DNA of 60,000 nt from Tubulanus polymorphus (Eukaryota; Nemertea; Palaeonemertea; Tubulaniformes; Tubulanidae). Positions within the stretch are counted from its first letter, which is position 1. Each line of letters starts with the position of its first letter. The notes under the pieces were generated by a model. The model was given only the letters and a program-made list of their open reading frames with translations, was not told where the DNA came from and searched no databases. Location: NCBI RefSeq assembly GCF_964204645.1, contig NC_134025.1, positions 29,606,001 through 29,666,000 on the forward strand. The letters run 5' to 3'. The position numbers were made by a program, and so were the translations under genes. Shown here piece after piece: positions 29,501 to 41,500 of this stretch.

Positions 29501-32500
29501 ACTCTCCAATTCCTCCACCCAGTATTGTGTCAGTCCTAATAATACACACACACCGAGATTACAACTTAATTACATTCAATACTCCATATTCGAAATCCTC
29601 CAAACTTCATCTCTAGATTATATACATATATGTTTAAGTTAAAATCTTTTGAGCCGACGACGACATTAATGATTTCACCGGGCACGCGGAATCACCATCA
29701 ACTGCCGAAGACAACAAAAAGATTAATTAGCTGGCGGATGATGCAAAACTGATGTCCAGAATGAACGAGACATTTTGCCGGTGATTAGTCACGGGATCAA
29801 TGAAAAATTAATAAATTCGATATGAATTTTATAGTGAACACACACAAGCGGTACAGTGTTATCAGCTGAGATTTACTGTCATACAACGCTACGATGGGTA
29901 ATACATCATCATCTACTGCAGACAGTAATCAAACTACGTTCTCTGCACGGTAAGATTAGCAAATATTGTCGCCGGTTTGCCAGATGAAGTCTGTCAAGGC
30001 TTAAGATGAAATTATGAACGTGAAAGTGTGCTGATAACGGGGGGCTTCAATAAATCATTGCAAACAACGCGTATCAATCATTATAAAAACAACATATTCG
30101 ATATTGTCACTAAATTCTTCACGAAATCAACTTTCTTTCTGTGTCTATAGTCGCGTTCACACGTCGTTATTGAGAACGGTCTTAATTTAGTCCGTTCCAG
30201 TTTAGAAGATTTAAAACGGACCATTTCTAGAAACTTAAAATACTTATTCTCACTAGATTCTTCAACTTTCTTCTATTAATTTTCCTGTAATTCGGAAGAG
30301 GAAAATTTGGAAACAAAAATCCCCAACGGTAGCTTCAAACCAAAAAGTAACCAGCGTTCGCGTGATGGCATGGAGTAACCTGGCTACGGGGGAATTTACG
30401 ATTAATCAAGTTAAACCTGTCACTTTCAGGTGACCAGAATTACGAGCAGTACCGCGAGTCGGCGAGTCGCAATACAGCATTTACAGGTTTCATCTAATTA
30501 CCAATCAGCTAACCAAACTGCAAATTAATTAGGCATATACGCCTGACGGGTACGAGCACTACGCGCTGAAATCCTCCAGATTCTGATGAAACGCGAGAGA
30601 GCATGTCATAAATTACTCATGGGTACATTTTTTCTGCTTTGGTTAACAGCCTGAAGGGTACTGTCGCGACCGGACTGAAAAGTTTTTCTTTCTCCGAACG
30701 TTTTCAATCTTAAGAGAATTCTTTTTGTCGGGTTTTAAAGGCTACACCCGCACCAGCAGCAGGGGATACTTTAGTTATGAATATGCTTTCAACTTGATTA
30801 AAAATGTCATCAAATCAACACTAATTAAAACCTCCCGCACCGTGAATGATGTTTCATCTATGAACTGCGAGTTCCTCTAAACCTCTATTGAAAGATTTAT
30901 TTTCGCGGTATAAAACGAAAACTAACCTGAGGTGGTTTTTCACCTTGCGGAGAAGTCATTTCAGCGCCTTCTTTCAAAATTTGTTTCTACAAGATTCAGT
31001 AAATTCAAAGGTTAAACTACAGTCTCGATAAAATACTGAAACATAATATGAATAAATAAAATCCCACGATTGTAAGAATGACTTGATCTTTCATTCAATA
31101 TTTTTAGTTGAAATATTTTGGGATTTTTAGTTCTCAATGCCCTTCATCGGTCAGTTTCGGAACTAAAATAACCATTTTGGTGAACTCTATTTAATCATAC
31201 TTACAATCGAAGAGTAGGATTCTATTTACATCTACATTTACACAGATATTGTCATATACAGTAAACCTTGCCTAACTCAGACACGGCTGACAATGACTTT
31301 AGACTAACTCTGACAAAAACGAAAATAATTTCTGACTTCCTAAGATTTTTTTCCAATCTGTACGTAGGATTTCCACGTAAAATGGACCAATCTTTCGCCG
31401 GTCCCAGTTTGTCTGAGTTAGACAAGGTTTACGTTTAATCATAACAAATGTAATATTTACTTCAGAATCTTTCGTCACTTTCTTACTATCATCAGGCGCA
31501 GGTATTCTGTAAGAATATGAGAAGCACAAGTAAAGAATGTGAATATCTTAAATAATTAAACCACAATCGCATGGAGATGATTTGGCCCGGACCAGGCACC
31601 AGGTTTTGGCATTCACGCCGAATAATTTGCACATGGACTGTATTTGGGTGGGCCAAACTGGTGACCTGTGTCACGGATCAATATGGCACTCGTGAGAATG
31701 GTAGGTCCAGGTAAAAAGCCTGTGTAGATTAAAGTGGGGTTTCATTTTCGATGCCTTGGCATTTTTCTTCTAATCACTTGGAGTACATATTTTTTGAAGA
31801 AAAAAAATTTTGGAGGGGCGAAGAGAATAAAATGTTGAAAAAATTTCTTATAGTTTTAGAATGCATCTGGAACAGGAAAAAAACATAAAATTTAATTTAA
31901 AAAAAAAATTTCATATTTGATTTGAAGATTTTTGCAGAACAGAGGTAGATCCATTTTCGAAGTAATAAAGAAAAGCCCTAAAAAGCCCTAGTCTTGTTTG
32001 TACAAACCGCTTCTCAAACTGCTGTTCGGTCGAGACGACGACATCACCAGTTTCATTATTCTCTTCCTCCTCGTCGGAATCGAAAGGATTCATCAATTGT
32101 TTCCTCGTCATTAACTGCGGTTTTTCATCTTTAATCGTAACTTTATTACTATCGTTTAATTGCTCGTCAGTTTTACGAAGCAGCGAAGTCGTTCGATCCT
32201 CGTCGACGATCTGATGTTTATCGACCATTTTCTGCGCCGTTTTTAACTCAGTTTTACTCGTCGTTTCGACCGAAACGCTACTTGAAACGTCTCTCACTTC
32301 TTTGCCGTACATTTCCTTCGTTATTCTCGAGTTGACGTCGCTGTCGAAGTCGCCGACCGTGTACGTACTTTCGGTGACACTGTTTCCGATTTGTTGTACC
32401 TCTAAAGTTTGACCAGTAAAATACGAGCGTAACTGATATAAATACGTCATCACGCTGAGTTTATCCGGCACGGTCAATAGAACCATATCGGACGGTTCTA

Positions 32501-35500
32501 TAACCCGAGGAATGCCTAAAGCCGAAGACGAATCAAATGCAATTTTGTTGTTCCCTTTTATGTCATGCGGAGTGAGTGCGTCGAAATCCCTGAAGAAAAG
32601 AATTAATAAACATTCATATCATGAACAAAAAAATGAAACGAAAATTCCTAAAAACATTTTGCAATCTTCGAGATTATTTTCACGTATTCTCATAACAGGA
32701 AAATCTTTTTTCTCTTCCTTTAAGCGGCGTAAAAAGTGGCCGATTTTTCCCCGAACATTCATCCAGCCACACATACCGAGGAGAGAAGATTCTCCCCACT
32801 CCGAACATCATCATCAGACATTTATATTTTTCCCCCCACGAGAGATTTGCGTCTCTTTGATGACGCTAGGCGCTTCCTGAGCTAGGGTTATCAAGATGTA
32901 ACGTTGAAAGCAAAATTCTACCTTTGATAAAAACAAAAGCGATAGTGGAATGGTAATATTAATCGCCCAGTAATACCCAACCTCCTGCCTGATGAACAAA
33001 AAGCCCGGCGTGATTAGATGTTGCACACTGTGTGACCAGTGAGCAACATGAAGGAAACGTGGTTCTGATTAATTTTTGATGATTGAAACATCTCAATTTT
33101 CGCACTTTCAATCAGTACAAGAGATACGTGCGAACCTTTCGCATACAATCAGACAATGCGATAAAAGACACATGACGCTGGCGGACGGGATTAGAAAAAT
33201 CTGATTTCCTAATTACAGTTACATCTCATACAATCATCAAACAACAAGTACATATGTATACATCATACACGGCGTGTGCCTTGTATTTGATGGTAAGAAA
33301 TTTGATGTTATATGTCAAAGGATTATTCATGAAAAGTAAACACAAAATAGCGTAGATCCGAACCATTCAGGATATGGTGCAGGGGCACATCTAGACTAGA
33401 TGAAAGTGGGGGTTTATTATTGTAGCGGGTGTCCTGGTGGGTGTCCCGCCGAGCGCTACAGGTCATTATCACTTGTAGGGGTCTCGGGGTCCATTTTGGG
33501 TTCATTTTTATGTAATTTTAGGGCATATTGGATCAAGATCAGTAGTGTAGATAAGAAGCCAATATAATGTGGATTTTCAAAAGAGCACTCGGTCAGATCA
33601 CTTATCATGAAAAATTAAATGCGAAATGTTTCCCTGAGCTAGTAGCTAGTAGTTTATTCAAAGTTTATGTGAATAGTCATTTTCAGTATTCAGTATTCCT
33701 GTATCTTAGATTGATTTTGGGGTTAACCTTTTTTGTGAAACTGGGCCAAGAATGATAAATTGTTTACTTAATTCTTGAGAAAAGCGGCATTTATAAAATC
33801 TTACAGTATATCGGGTCTGAAGTGATGAATTACTGCACAAAATGCCATTCCATTTCTCCAAGATGTCGTCATATTAGTTACTTTCACACCTCGATAACCT
33901 TTAGTTACATCTTTACACCAATCGATTAGATCTTGACTAGGAGTATTTTTGTGATTGACAACCGGCTGAGTCTAAAAATAAACAAATATATCATTACATT
34001 AGAAACAATGACAGCAACTGTTTTAATAGAATTGCAATTCGTTTTCAGCTTGATAAGAAACAGAGAATAAAAGGGGTGTCATTAGTGAATAGAGCATTCA
34101 AAACACCGAGTGACTGGTCACCACAGCTAACTGGTCACAACACTGACCAGAACAACTTCAACCTTGTCACAAGAACTCTTATGGTCTAGCGGTTAACATG
34201 CTTGGCTTGTAAATGACAGTCCTAGGTTCAAATCCCGCAGGGGGCTAGTAAGGGCTGGAAGAGTTGGTGTAAGGGCATTTTGATTCGATTTATAAATTTC
34301 TAGTTTTGCCTACATCATAACTATGGTATCACAGAGATTTCCTTTTTTAGAATTAATAACAGCCTTTGAAAATTCCTGACTGGAAGGGGTGGATGCACAT
34401 ATCCCAAATATACAATCACAAATTATGACATCTCAGAGGTTAGAAGCAATAATAGAAAGGCGTTTTGTGAATAAACTTAGAAAGCTATTTTATTTTGTAT
34501 TGCCATATTTTTTTCAACACATTCATTTAAAGTCGGGTGTGAAACGTATAAGATTCCATAGATACTCTAATAAATAAAAATAATATTACTAATCTTAATA
34601 AATATATTATTATTATCATTTCTAAACGAGTTATTAGTAAAACGAGGAATATGTAGAGAAAACACAATATTCTAAAGGGAAAAGTAAGAAAGTAAGGCCA
34701 CTTGCCAGGCTGCAATAAAGATTTCTTAATTAATTAGAATAAATTGAAAAATATGACGAGGTGTCGAAGATGATGAAGACTCGATAACAATGTCTGAATT
34801 CACAGGGAGCTGAGCGCGCTCACTCTCGCGTCTTCAACAGAAAGACGGGATTAATTCTGAACCCTCGGGGGCAGGAAGACACTAAATATCGCCCCGCGAA
34901 TTATACGCCGATGGATTTCGCAGACATTTTTAGCGTGACCGAACAATTTACACGCGGTGATCGGTAAAATGAACGTCGTCGACCGGGAGGCGATCTGTAA
35001 GACAGTGCGCCGAGACATCAAAGGGTTTCCTGTTGTTTACTGAGGCGTATAACTGACACACAGATCACTAATGTAATTGATTTGTTGTGAATAAATGACA
35101 AACAATTCACTATAAACTCGTCGAAATTATTATCACATCATTCTATCAGAAATTCCATGTTTGATAATGATAATAATAACGTGTATTATTGTACAACGCA
35201 CTACACTACGTTCCACAGCAGTTTACACACTTTTATATCGATACGTTACAAAGAAAACACATAAATAAAATAGGATGAATAAAGTAGAATAAATTACGGA
35301 AGCCCCTAGGTGACATACGAGAAAACTTTTTCACAATTTCGACTTATTAAGTCGAATTTCGACATAACAAGTTGAATTTCGACTTAATATGTCGAAATTC
35401 GACTTAATTAACACGAAATACAACTTATTAAGTCGAAATTCGACTTATTAAGTCGAAATTTGACTTATTATGTCGAAATTCGACTTATTATGTCGAATTT

Positions 35501-38500
35501 CGACTTAATAAGTCGAAATTAAGAAAAAAATTATCTCATATGTCACCTAGGGGCTTCCGTAATAAATAGATAGGTTAAATAGAATAAAACGTTAGCGTAA
35601 ATGCTCATTAAAAAGGATGAGGAGGAGTTTTCAATCTTGTATTTTTAATTTCAAGATCGTTGCAGTTTCTAATAGAAGTAGGCACACTATCCCGTAAAGA
35701 TGGTATTGCAAAAATTAAACATCGGTTCTGGAATTAATTTGCAACAGTGTGATATCGATTACATTGTGACCTTAGTAAATGACCAGGTTTAAAAAGAGAC
35801 AGCAATTTTTTAATGTAGCCCGGAACTTAACTCGAGACTAATTCTACCAGTCTTTTTCCAAGTAAGGCCTAGAGTGTAAATCGTTATAGAATTATGATAA
35901 ACTTTAAAACATTCTCTTTCAATATTTAGTGAAGTGAATCCACGGTGAGGTTTCCCCCTAAGTCTAACAGTTGGGGTTTTCATCAATTGATTGAAAGTTT
36001 CGAGGGTCTATTTTATTATCGGTCGAAGGTGGATGATTTTCACCGCTGTCAATCATAAAATGAATGGTCTTTTATTACCGCAAATTAGACGGAGATATTT
36101 TGAAAAGCTGACAACTATCAGCAATGAACGCGTGGAGATACGAGTTGATGACCTCGTGAAAGAGAGGTGGACAGATTGGTTTGTGTACATAAGTGGTGGG
36201 CTGCATTAAAATATACAGTTCACTAGCGCGTGATGATTAGTATTAGTGAAGACTTTCCTGTCTGTCACAGCGAATAATGGATAACATTGACCAGAGAAGC
36301 CACCCGAAAATACTGCAATCTGACCACTGTGAGGACTAAACAAATCATTGACCATACAGTGAAATCAGTGAGCAATGAAGCAGAAACTGATAGGTGTGTC
36401 AGAAGGTACTCGGGACAACCATCTGTAGCTGAGAATCCTTCCATCTGTAGCTTAAGACGCCATAATATATATGTAACAATGAAAACGTCAGTTAAAATTG
36501 CAACTGACAAAAAGTCGCCATCTGTTACCATCGGCCATCTCGACTGTGTCCAAAATACTTCCGGTTCAAAAGGAGGGGGTGTTCCTGTAACGAACGTTAA
36601 ACAATGTCACCCCCTATAACTAGAAAACTAGAGGTACTATGGGAAAAGTATTTTTCAAAAAACTATTTTGAAAGTTTTATCTGATTTCCTAAAATATAAA
36701 GAGTTCAACAGTTTCTATAAAATGAAGAAACCAACATAAAAACAACTAGAGTTGTACAGGAGTACCAGGTTCATGTATGTAACTGACATGTAACAGTGAG
36801 TCAGTTTCAATAGACAAGAGACAGTCTGATTCAACTGAAGAAAAAACCACAAAAGAAGAATTACTGACTATTTGACGTTTCGAAAAATTCTTGTTTTCAA
36901 ATTCTAAAATTGAATAGACAGTTTTGAAAATGGCTCGTAGATTTGAGTCAAAACGTCAGATACTCTCTCTCAGTTTTTCTTCAAAAGGCACAAACAGAAT
37001 GTTCATAGATAAAAAAGTTCCAGTTTTTCATGTCATATTTGAAAGTTTCCAGATGAACGAGCAAACATATTTCTTCTATCTTCCCTTCATTCGTTTTCTA
37101 TTAGAGTTAATACCCTTCTTCTTCTTTATCAATTTTCCGGAATACTGGCGACGACGACGATGCACCCGGCATACACCACGCACATGACAGGCCAATCCAA
37201 TTTGTCGTGCTCTCGTCAAGCTCCGTTGCAGTCGCCGCTAGTATAATCTGCTTCAGTTGATCCTGTTACTCATGAGATGATGGTAATGACACTTGCAGTA
37301 ACTATAATCACTTCACTTGATAAACACTGCCTGTCGGCTAAACCTACCCCGAAAATAATATACCATATACACATCCACTCGCAACAAAACATCGACATTC
37401 GATCCAAATATTCATCTTAAATATTCCATAATAAATTTTAGCGAGGAAAATTTCACGACATGAATTTCATTATTAATCGACGTTTCTACCATCAATTATT
37501 TATCTACGCTTACTTATCTATTGATGCAAGGGCTAATCATGGACGTATAAACTAGTTTATACGTCCATGGGCTAATTCAGCTTCAGCGTGAAGATCTACT
37601 ATGCATTTACTAGACTTTACCATATTTAACTATTAAGTTAAAAGAATAGAACGATAACCACACTCAAACGTGGTGAACGGATAATAAGATAAAATCCCAC
37701 TATTTACAGATTAAAAGAATTTAAAAACCAGAATTTATTTATTAAATCTAAGATATTTAAAAGACACGACGTTTCGATCTCACCCTAGAGATCATCGTCA
37801 GGTGTAACGATGATCTCTAGGGTGAGATCGAAACGTCGTGTCTTTTAAATATTTTAGATTTAAAAAATAAATTCTTGTTTGTAAATTCTTTTAATCTGTT
37901 AATAGTGGGATTTTATCTTATTAAGTTAAAAGAAAATGAATGTTTGGCCCATTTGTGTTAGATCTAGTCGAACAATCAATTTTAATCTAACTTATATTGA
38001 GTATATGTCGCATTTTGAATTTAAACATTTGTTTCATTTTGTGTAAATTGTGAAAGTCACATCATAGGTATTACACTATGGAAAAAAATATAAATGATTA
38101 TCATCATTATTATTATCATTGAACACAGAACAAGTGAGATATAACATCGAAGTATCAGTTGTAAGAGTTTTGAGTCGAGGATGGATTCAGAAATTGACAA
38201 TAACTGCCAGATTTTAGTCGATAATAACTCTTGATTAATATGATTGATGAATAGTTACGATGAAATCGACGACCGTCGAGGACACGTGAAGTATCGCAGT
38301 CCGGATTAGAAATATCGGCAGCCCGAAGCGAACATCAGTCCCAGCTGACTCGATCCATTATACAACCGTAAAACAAGTGTCGGTCAACTTCGATAATCCG
38401 CGCGTACCATCTATAACTACAGGGAATTTACAACTATGTTACATCTTATAATTAACTTCGATAATCTTATTACTCAACAACGCTACATCATATCTATAAC

Positions 38501-41500
38501 TAGTGCTATATATCCTCTGTCTCCCACTCCCTCCCACTCTCCCTCTCACTCTCTCCCACTCCCTCTCTCCCGCTCTCTCCAAATAAAATACGGTTGCTGA
38601 AAGTGAAAAGTTTCCATCGCAGAAATTCAATGATTTTACGAATGTACCTTGTTAAGATCGAGTGGTTCGAGGGCGTTCCTATCGCCTTGTTTATCGGGTT
38701 TCGTGGAAGACTTCTGCGAATCAGTTCCAGCATTTTCTGTATTCTCACTACAACGAAAATAAATTACACATCTCAAAACAAAACGATCAAAAATCCTATC
38801 ACGGGGACTAAAAGTTTCCTAGAAGAATCTCGATGTTAAATTAATTCCTTGAAACTTTCTTAACATCAAATGAGAATTTTAGGTCGAGTTGATGGATTTT
38901 TAAATACATTACTGCAGCATCTTTGAGTATGATTTATATGGAAATATCTCGTATTCAAAATTTCCGAGTCGTCGGATGCATTTTGCAGTTTGGAAATAAA
39001 CAAGGGATCAAAGATAACCATCATCTGACTAATAGTACATTCAGCGAAGAAACCATAGAGTATGAGAAATGCGATCACTCACAAGATAAAGTTAATTTAA
39101 CAACTTAATTATCAGCGGGAATTGTTAGAACGTACAAAACAAGACTCATCATTCCTTCACTAAAGAGAGGTACCGGTATTCAGAAGCTTTAGTTCATTAG
39201 TGTAACATAATTCAAAGCTTATTGAAAAACATAACAATGCTCTACACGAGTTTAGTATAAACCAGTTTGAATCGATGAGTTGATAATGTTGAATAGATTT
39301 CACACGTTGATGAAGAGGAGACTTCCGGTGATTTAACGGATTTCTTCATTCTCTTATCTCGTAATCTCAACTATTAGCCGCGCCTTATAAAGCATATCTT
39401 CATCACGCTCTGCGTGAAATATGAGCTAATATTTCTGTGGAAGATAATAATCTTGACCCCTGCGAACATGCCTAAAGCCCGGCGTACAGATCCCATTGAG
39501 CTGCCCATCTTAAATAACAAACAAAGCGTGTAGGGAACACTAGTAATACCCGGGGACCCAAGGCTCGGAATTTGGACATAATTAAAAGAATGAAACTTAA
39601 ATCTATACGGAATAGTCTCTCGGAAATCATGCTTAAAACGATAACTCAAACGAGGGATGGGGTGAACTGAAACGTGAATAACACTTCAACGCAGTACTTA
39701 CAAAATACACTGATCACCGTATAGAAATCTGTTCAAAAAATATTCGTTAGCAAAAACAGAAATTGCCACATAAACAACAAATCTTGCCCATTCATTAAAT
39801 CATGGGACACACAATTTTGGTAGTGCATACCGGTAGGTCTATAAGCCTGACCCAAAAAATCTCGGAAGCAGCTGATTCAAGTTTAACAATACATTACCAT
39901 GCCTACAGATCAGGAACATATGGTCATATAGAAATATTGTTAAACATGATTTATTTCACAAAATGGAGGAATGATTTTTCCATCTGATAACACAAAATTC
40001 AATTCAAAATCCGTTCAAAATTGTCAAATTCCCCGAGTCAACCCTAATTTTTCTAGACTTTTCCATGATTTCCAGGTCAGTGGCCACCCTGTATAAACAA
40101 AATATTGCACTCAGGGCGTTCAAGAGGTTTCAAATGAAAACTTACACAGATATATCGACGTTTTGCGAGCCACGTTTTCTCGCTAACGCCGGTTTTAAAT
40201 CATTTTCTGATTTGTCTATTTCATCAGGAGGAGTTATAGGTCTAACGAGTGAACACTGTTTCTCGTCTGGTGGAGTAGAAGGAGGGGTACCCTCGTATAC
40301 AGGTCGCGCCGGCGCCTGCCGCTTCTTTTTCGTATCGAACGTCGGTTTAATGATCCGCGAGAGGGTTTGTGATTTTCTCTGCGGTGGCGCTGCTTGATGT
40401 TTCGGACTGGCTTGATTTGAATTCGGAGGTGTAGATAATCGCGCTAACGTCATCGGTTTCTGCGAGTTTTTCTTGAACAATCTCGACGTCGCCGCGGCCG
40501 CAGCAGATCTCTTGTCTCCTTCGTCGAACGACGTTTTAGGCGTGATTCGAGGTTGATGTTTTAATGGCGCCGGTGGTTCGCTGGCCGACCGTGATTTTTT
40601 CAACGCAACGTCGTCAGTCGAATTGTTGGCGTCGTTTTCGGGAGAATCGTGTAATTCGAACGGACCGGTGTTATTTAAAAATGGATTCGTAGCATCGCTT
40701 TCCGTCACTTCAAAAGGAACCGAGCCGTTCATTTCATCTGAAATGAAAAAAAAAAAAATTTCCTGATTTCGCTGATCCATAAGAACCCTGTTTAACCCAG
40801 CAAATATGTAAGACATTGATGGAAACTATTTGATTTTACACGCGATATAGCAATCTCAACAAATTTCCCCGACTTTTCCTTCATTTTTAGCCTATTTTAT
40901 ACAAAGTACCCTTACTATTTCCCTGACTTTTTAAGGAAAAAAAATGTCCTTGACTTTTCACCGATTTCTCTGATTTCCAGCCACCCTGTTTCAGTTACCT
41001 GAACTATTTACCTAAGATTTAATTCATTCTTTGCTTCAATGATTTTGCCTATTTTTTTGTTCGATGTTGTAAACTCTTTTTTTTTTCACAGTGATCTCGA
41101 CGATGACGACGACAAGTCGCGTCGAGTTTCATCATCCAAGCGTTATACAGTTTCCTGCACTTCATCAGAAATGTCGAAAAATAAAACTAAGGCTGGCAAA
41201 ATACGGCGCACAAAGAGACGTAACAGCGGGGTGCGAGTAGTTCGTTAATTGACAACGATTGCGCGAGGAAACGGTAAAAAACTTCGAACGATCATTCGAG
41301 CTGTTAAACTTCCTGGATCGAAATCGATAAACCAGTTGGAGAACGCGGCCCCGTAATTGATGGAGGACGATACTTCTTTAACTGTTTTCAAACAAAGGTC
41401 TCGAAAAACGTCGAGAATATTTTTAACAACACTTTTCAAAAAACACTTCGAAGCTTCTGAAGTGAGTGACATGCTCGCGCATGAAATGATTAAGTCGTAA

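Larger units (their letters stand above)
33972..38647. other. EHBP1 intron 7
   Basis: The most element-rich intron: tRNA-Thr-like head, CpG-rich patch near 34800-35040, palindromic MITE, 32-bp palindrome and foldback FB1. The 110-codon frame at 36287-36619 has no recognisable product. Confidence 0.65.

Noticed and set aside
34175-34246. Functional tRNA-Thr gene
   Set aside because: Boxes and anticodon loop fit, but acceptor, anticodon and T stems do not pair.
36287-36619. 110-codon plus-strand frame in EHBP1 intron 7
   Set aside because: Unrecognised, with frames of similar length on the opposite strand; most likely chance.
36850-36960. Possible fifth foldback (TGACGTTTCG ... AAAACGTCA)
   Set aside because: Inverted ends are short, and no CTGANGA or hairpin is present.
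41245-41472. Minus-strand 75-codon frame as an extra EHBP1 exon
   Set aside because: Exon 5 to exon 6 phase is already consistent, and the frame is antisense to the more protein-like plus-strand text.
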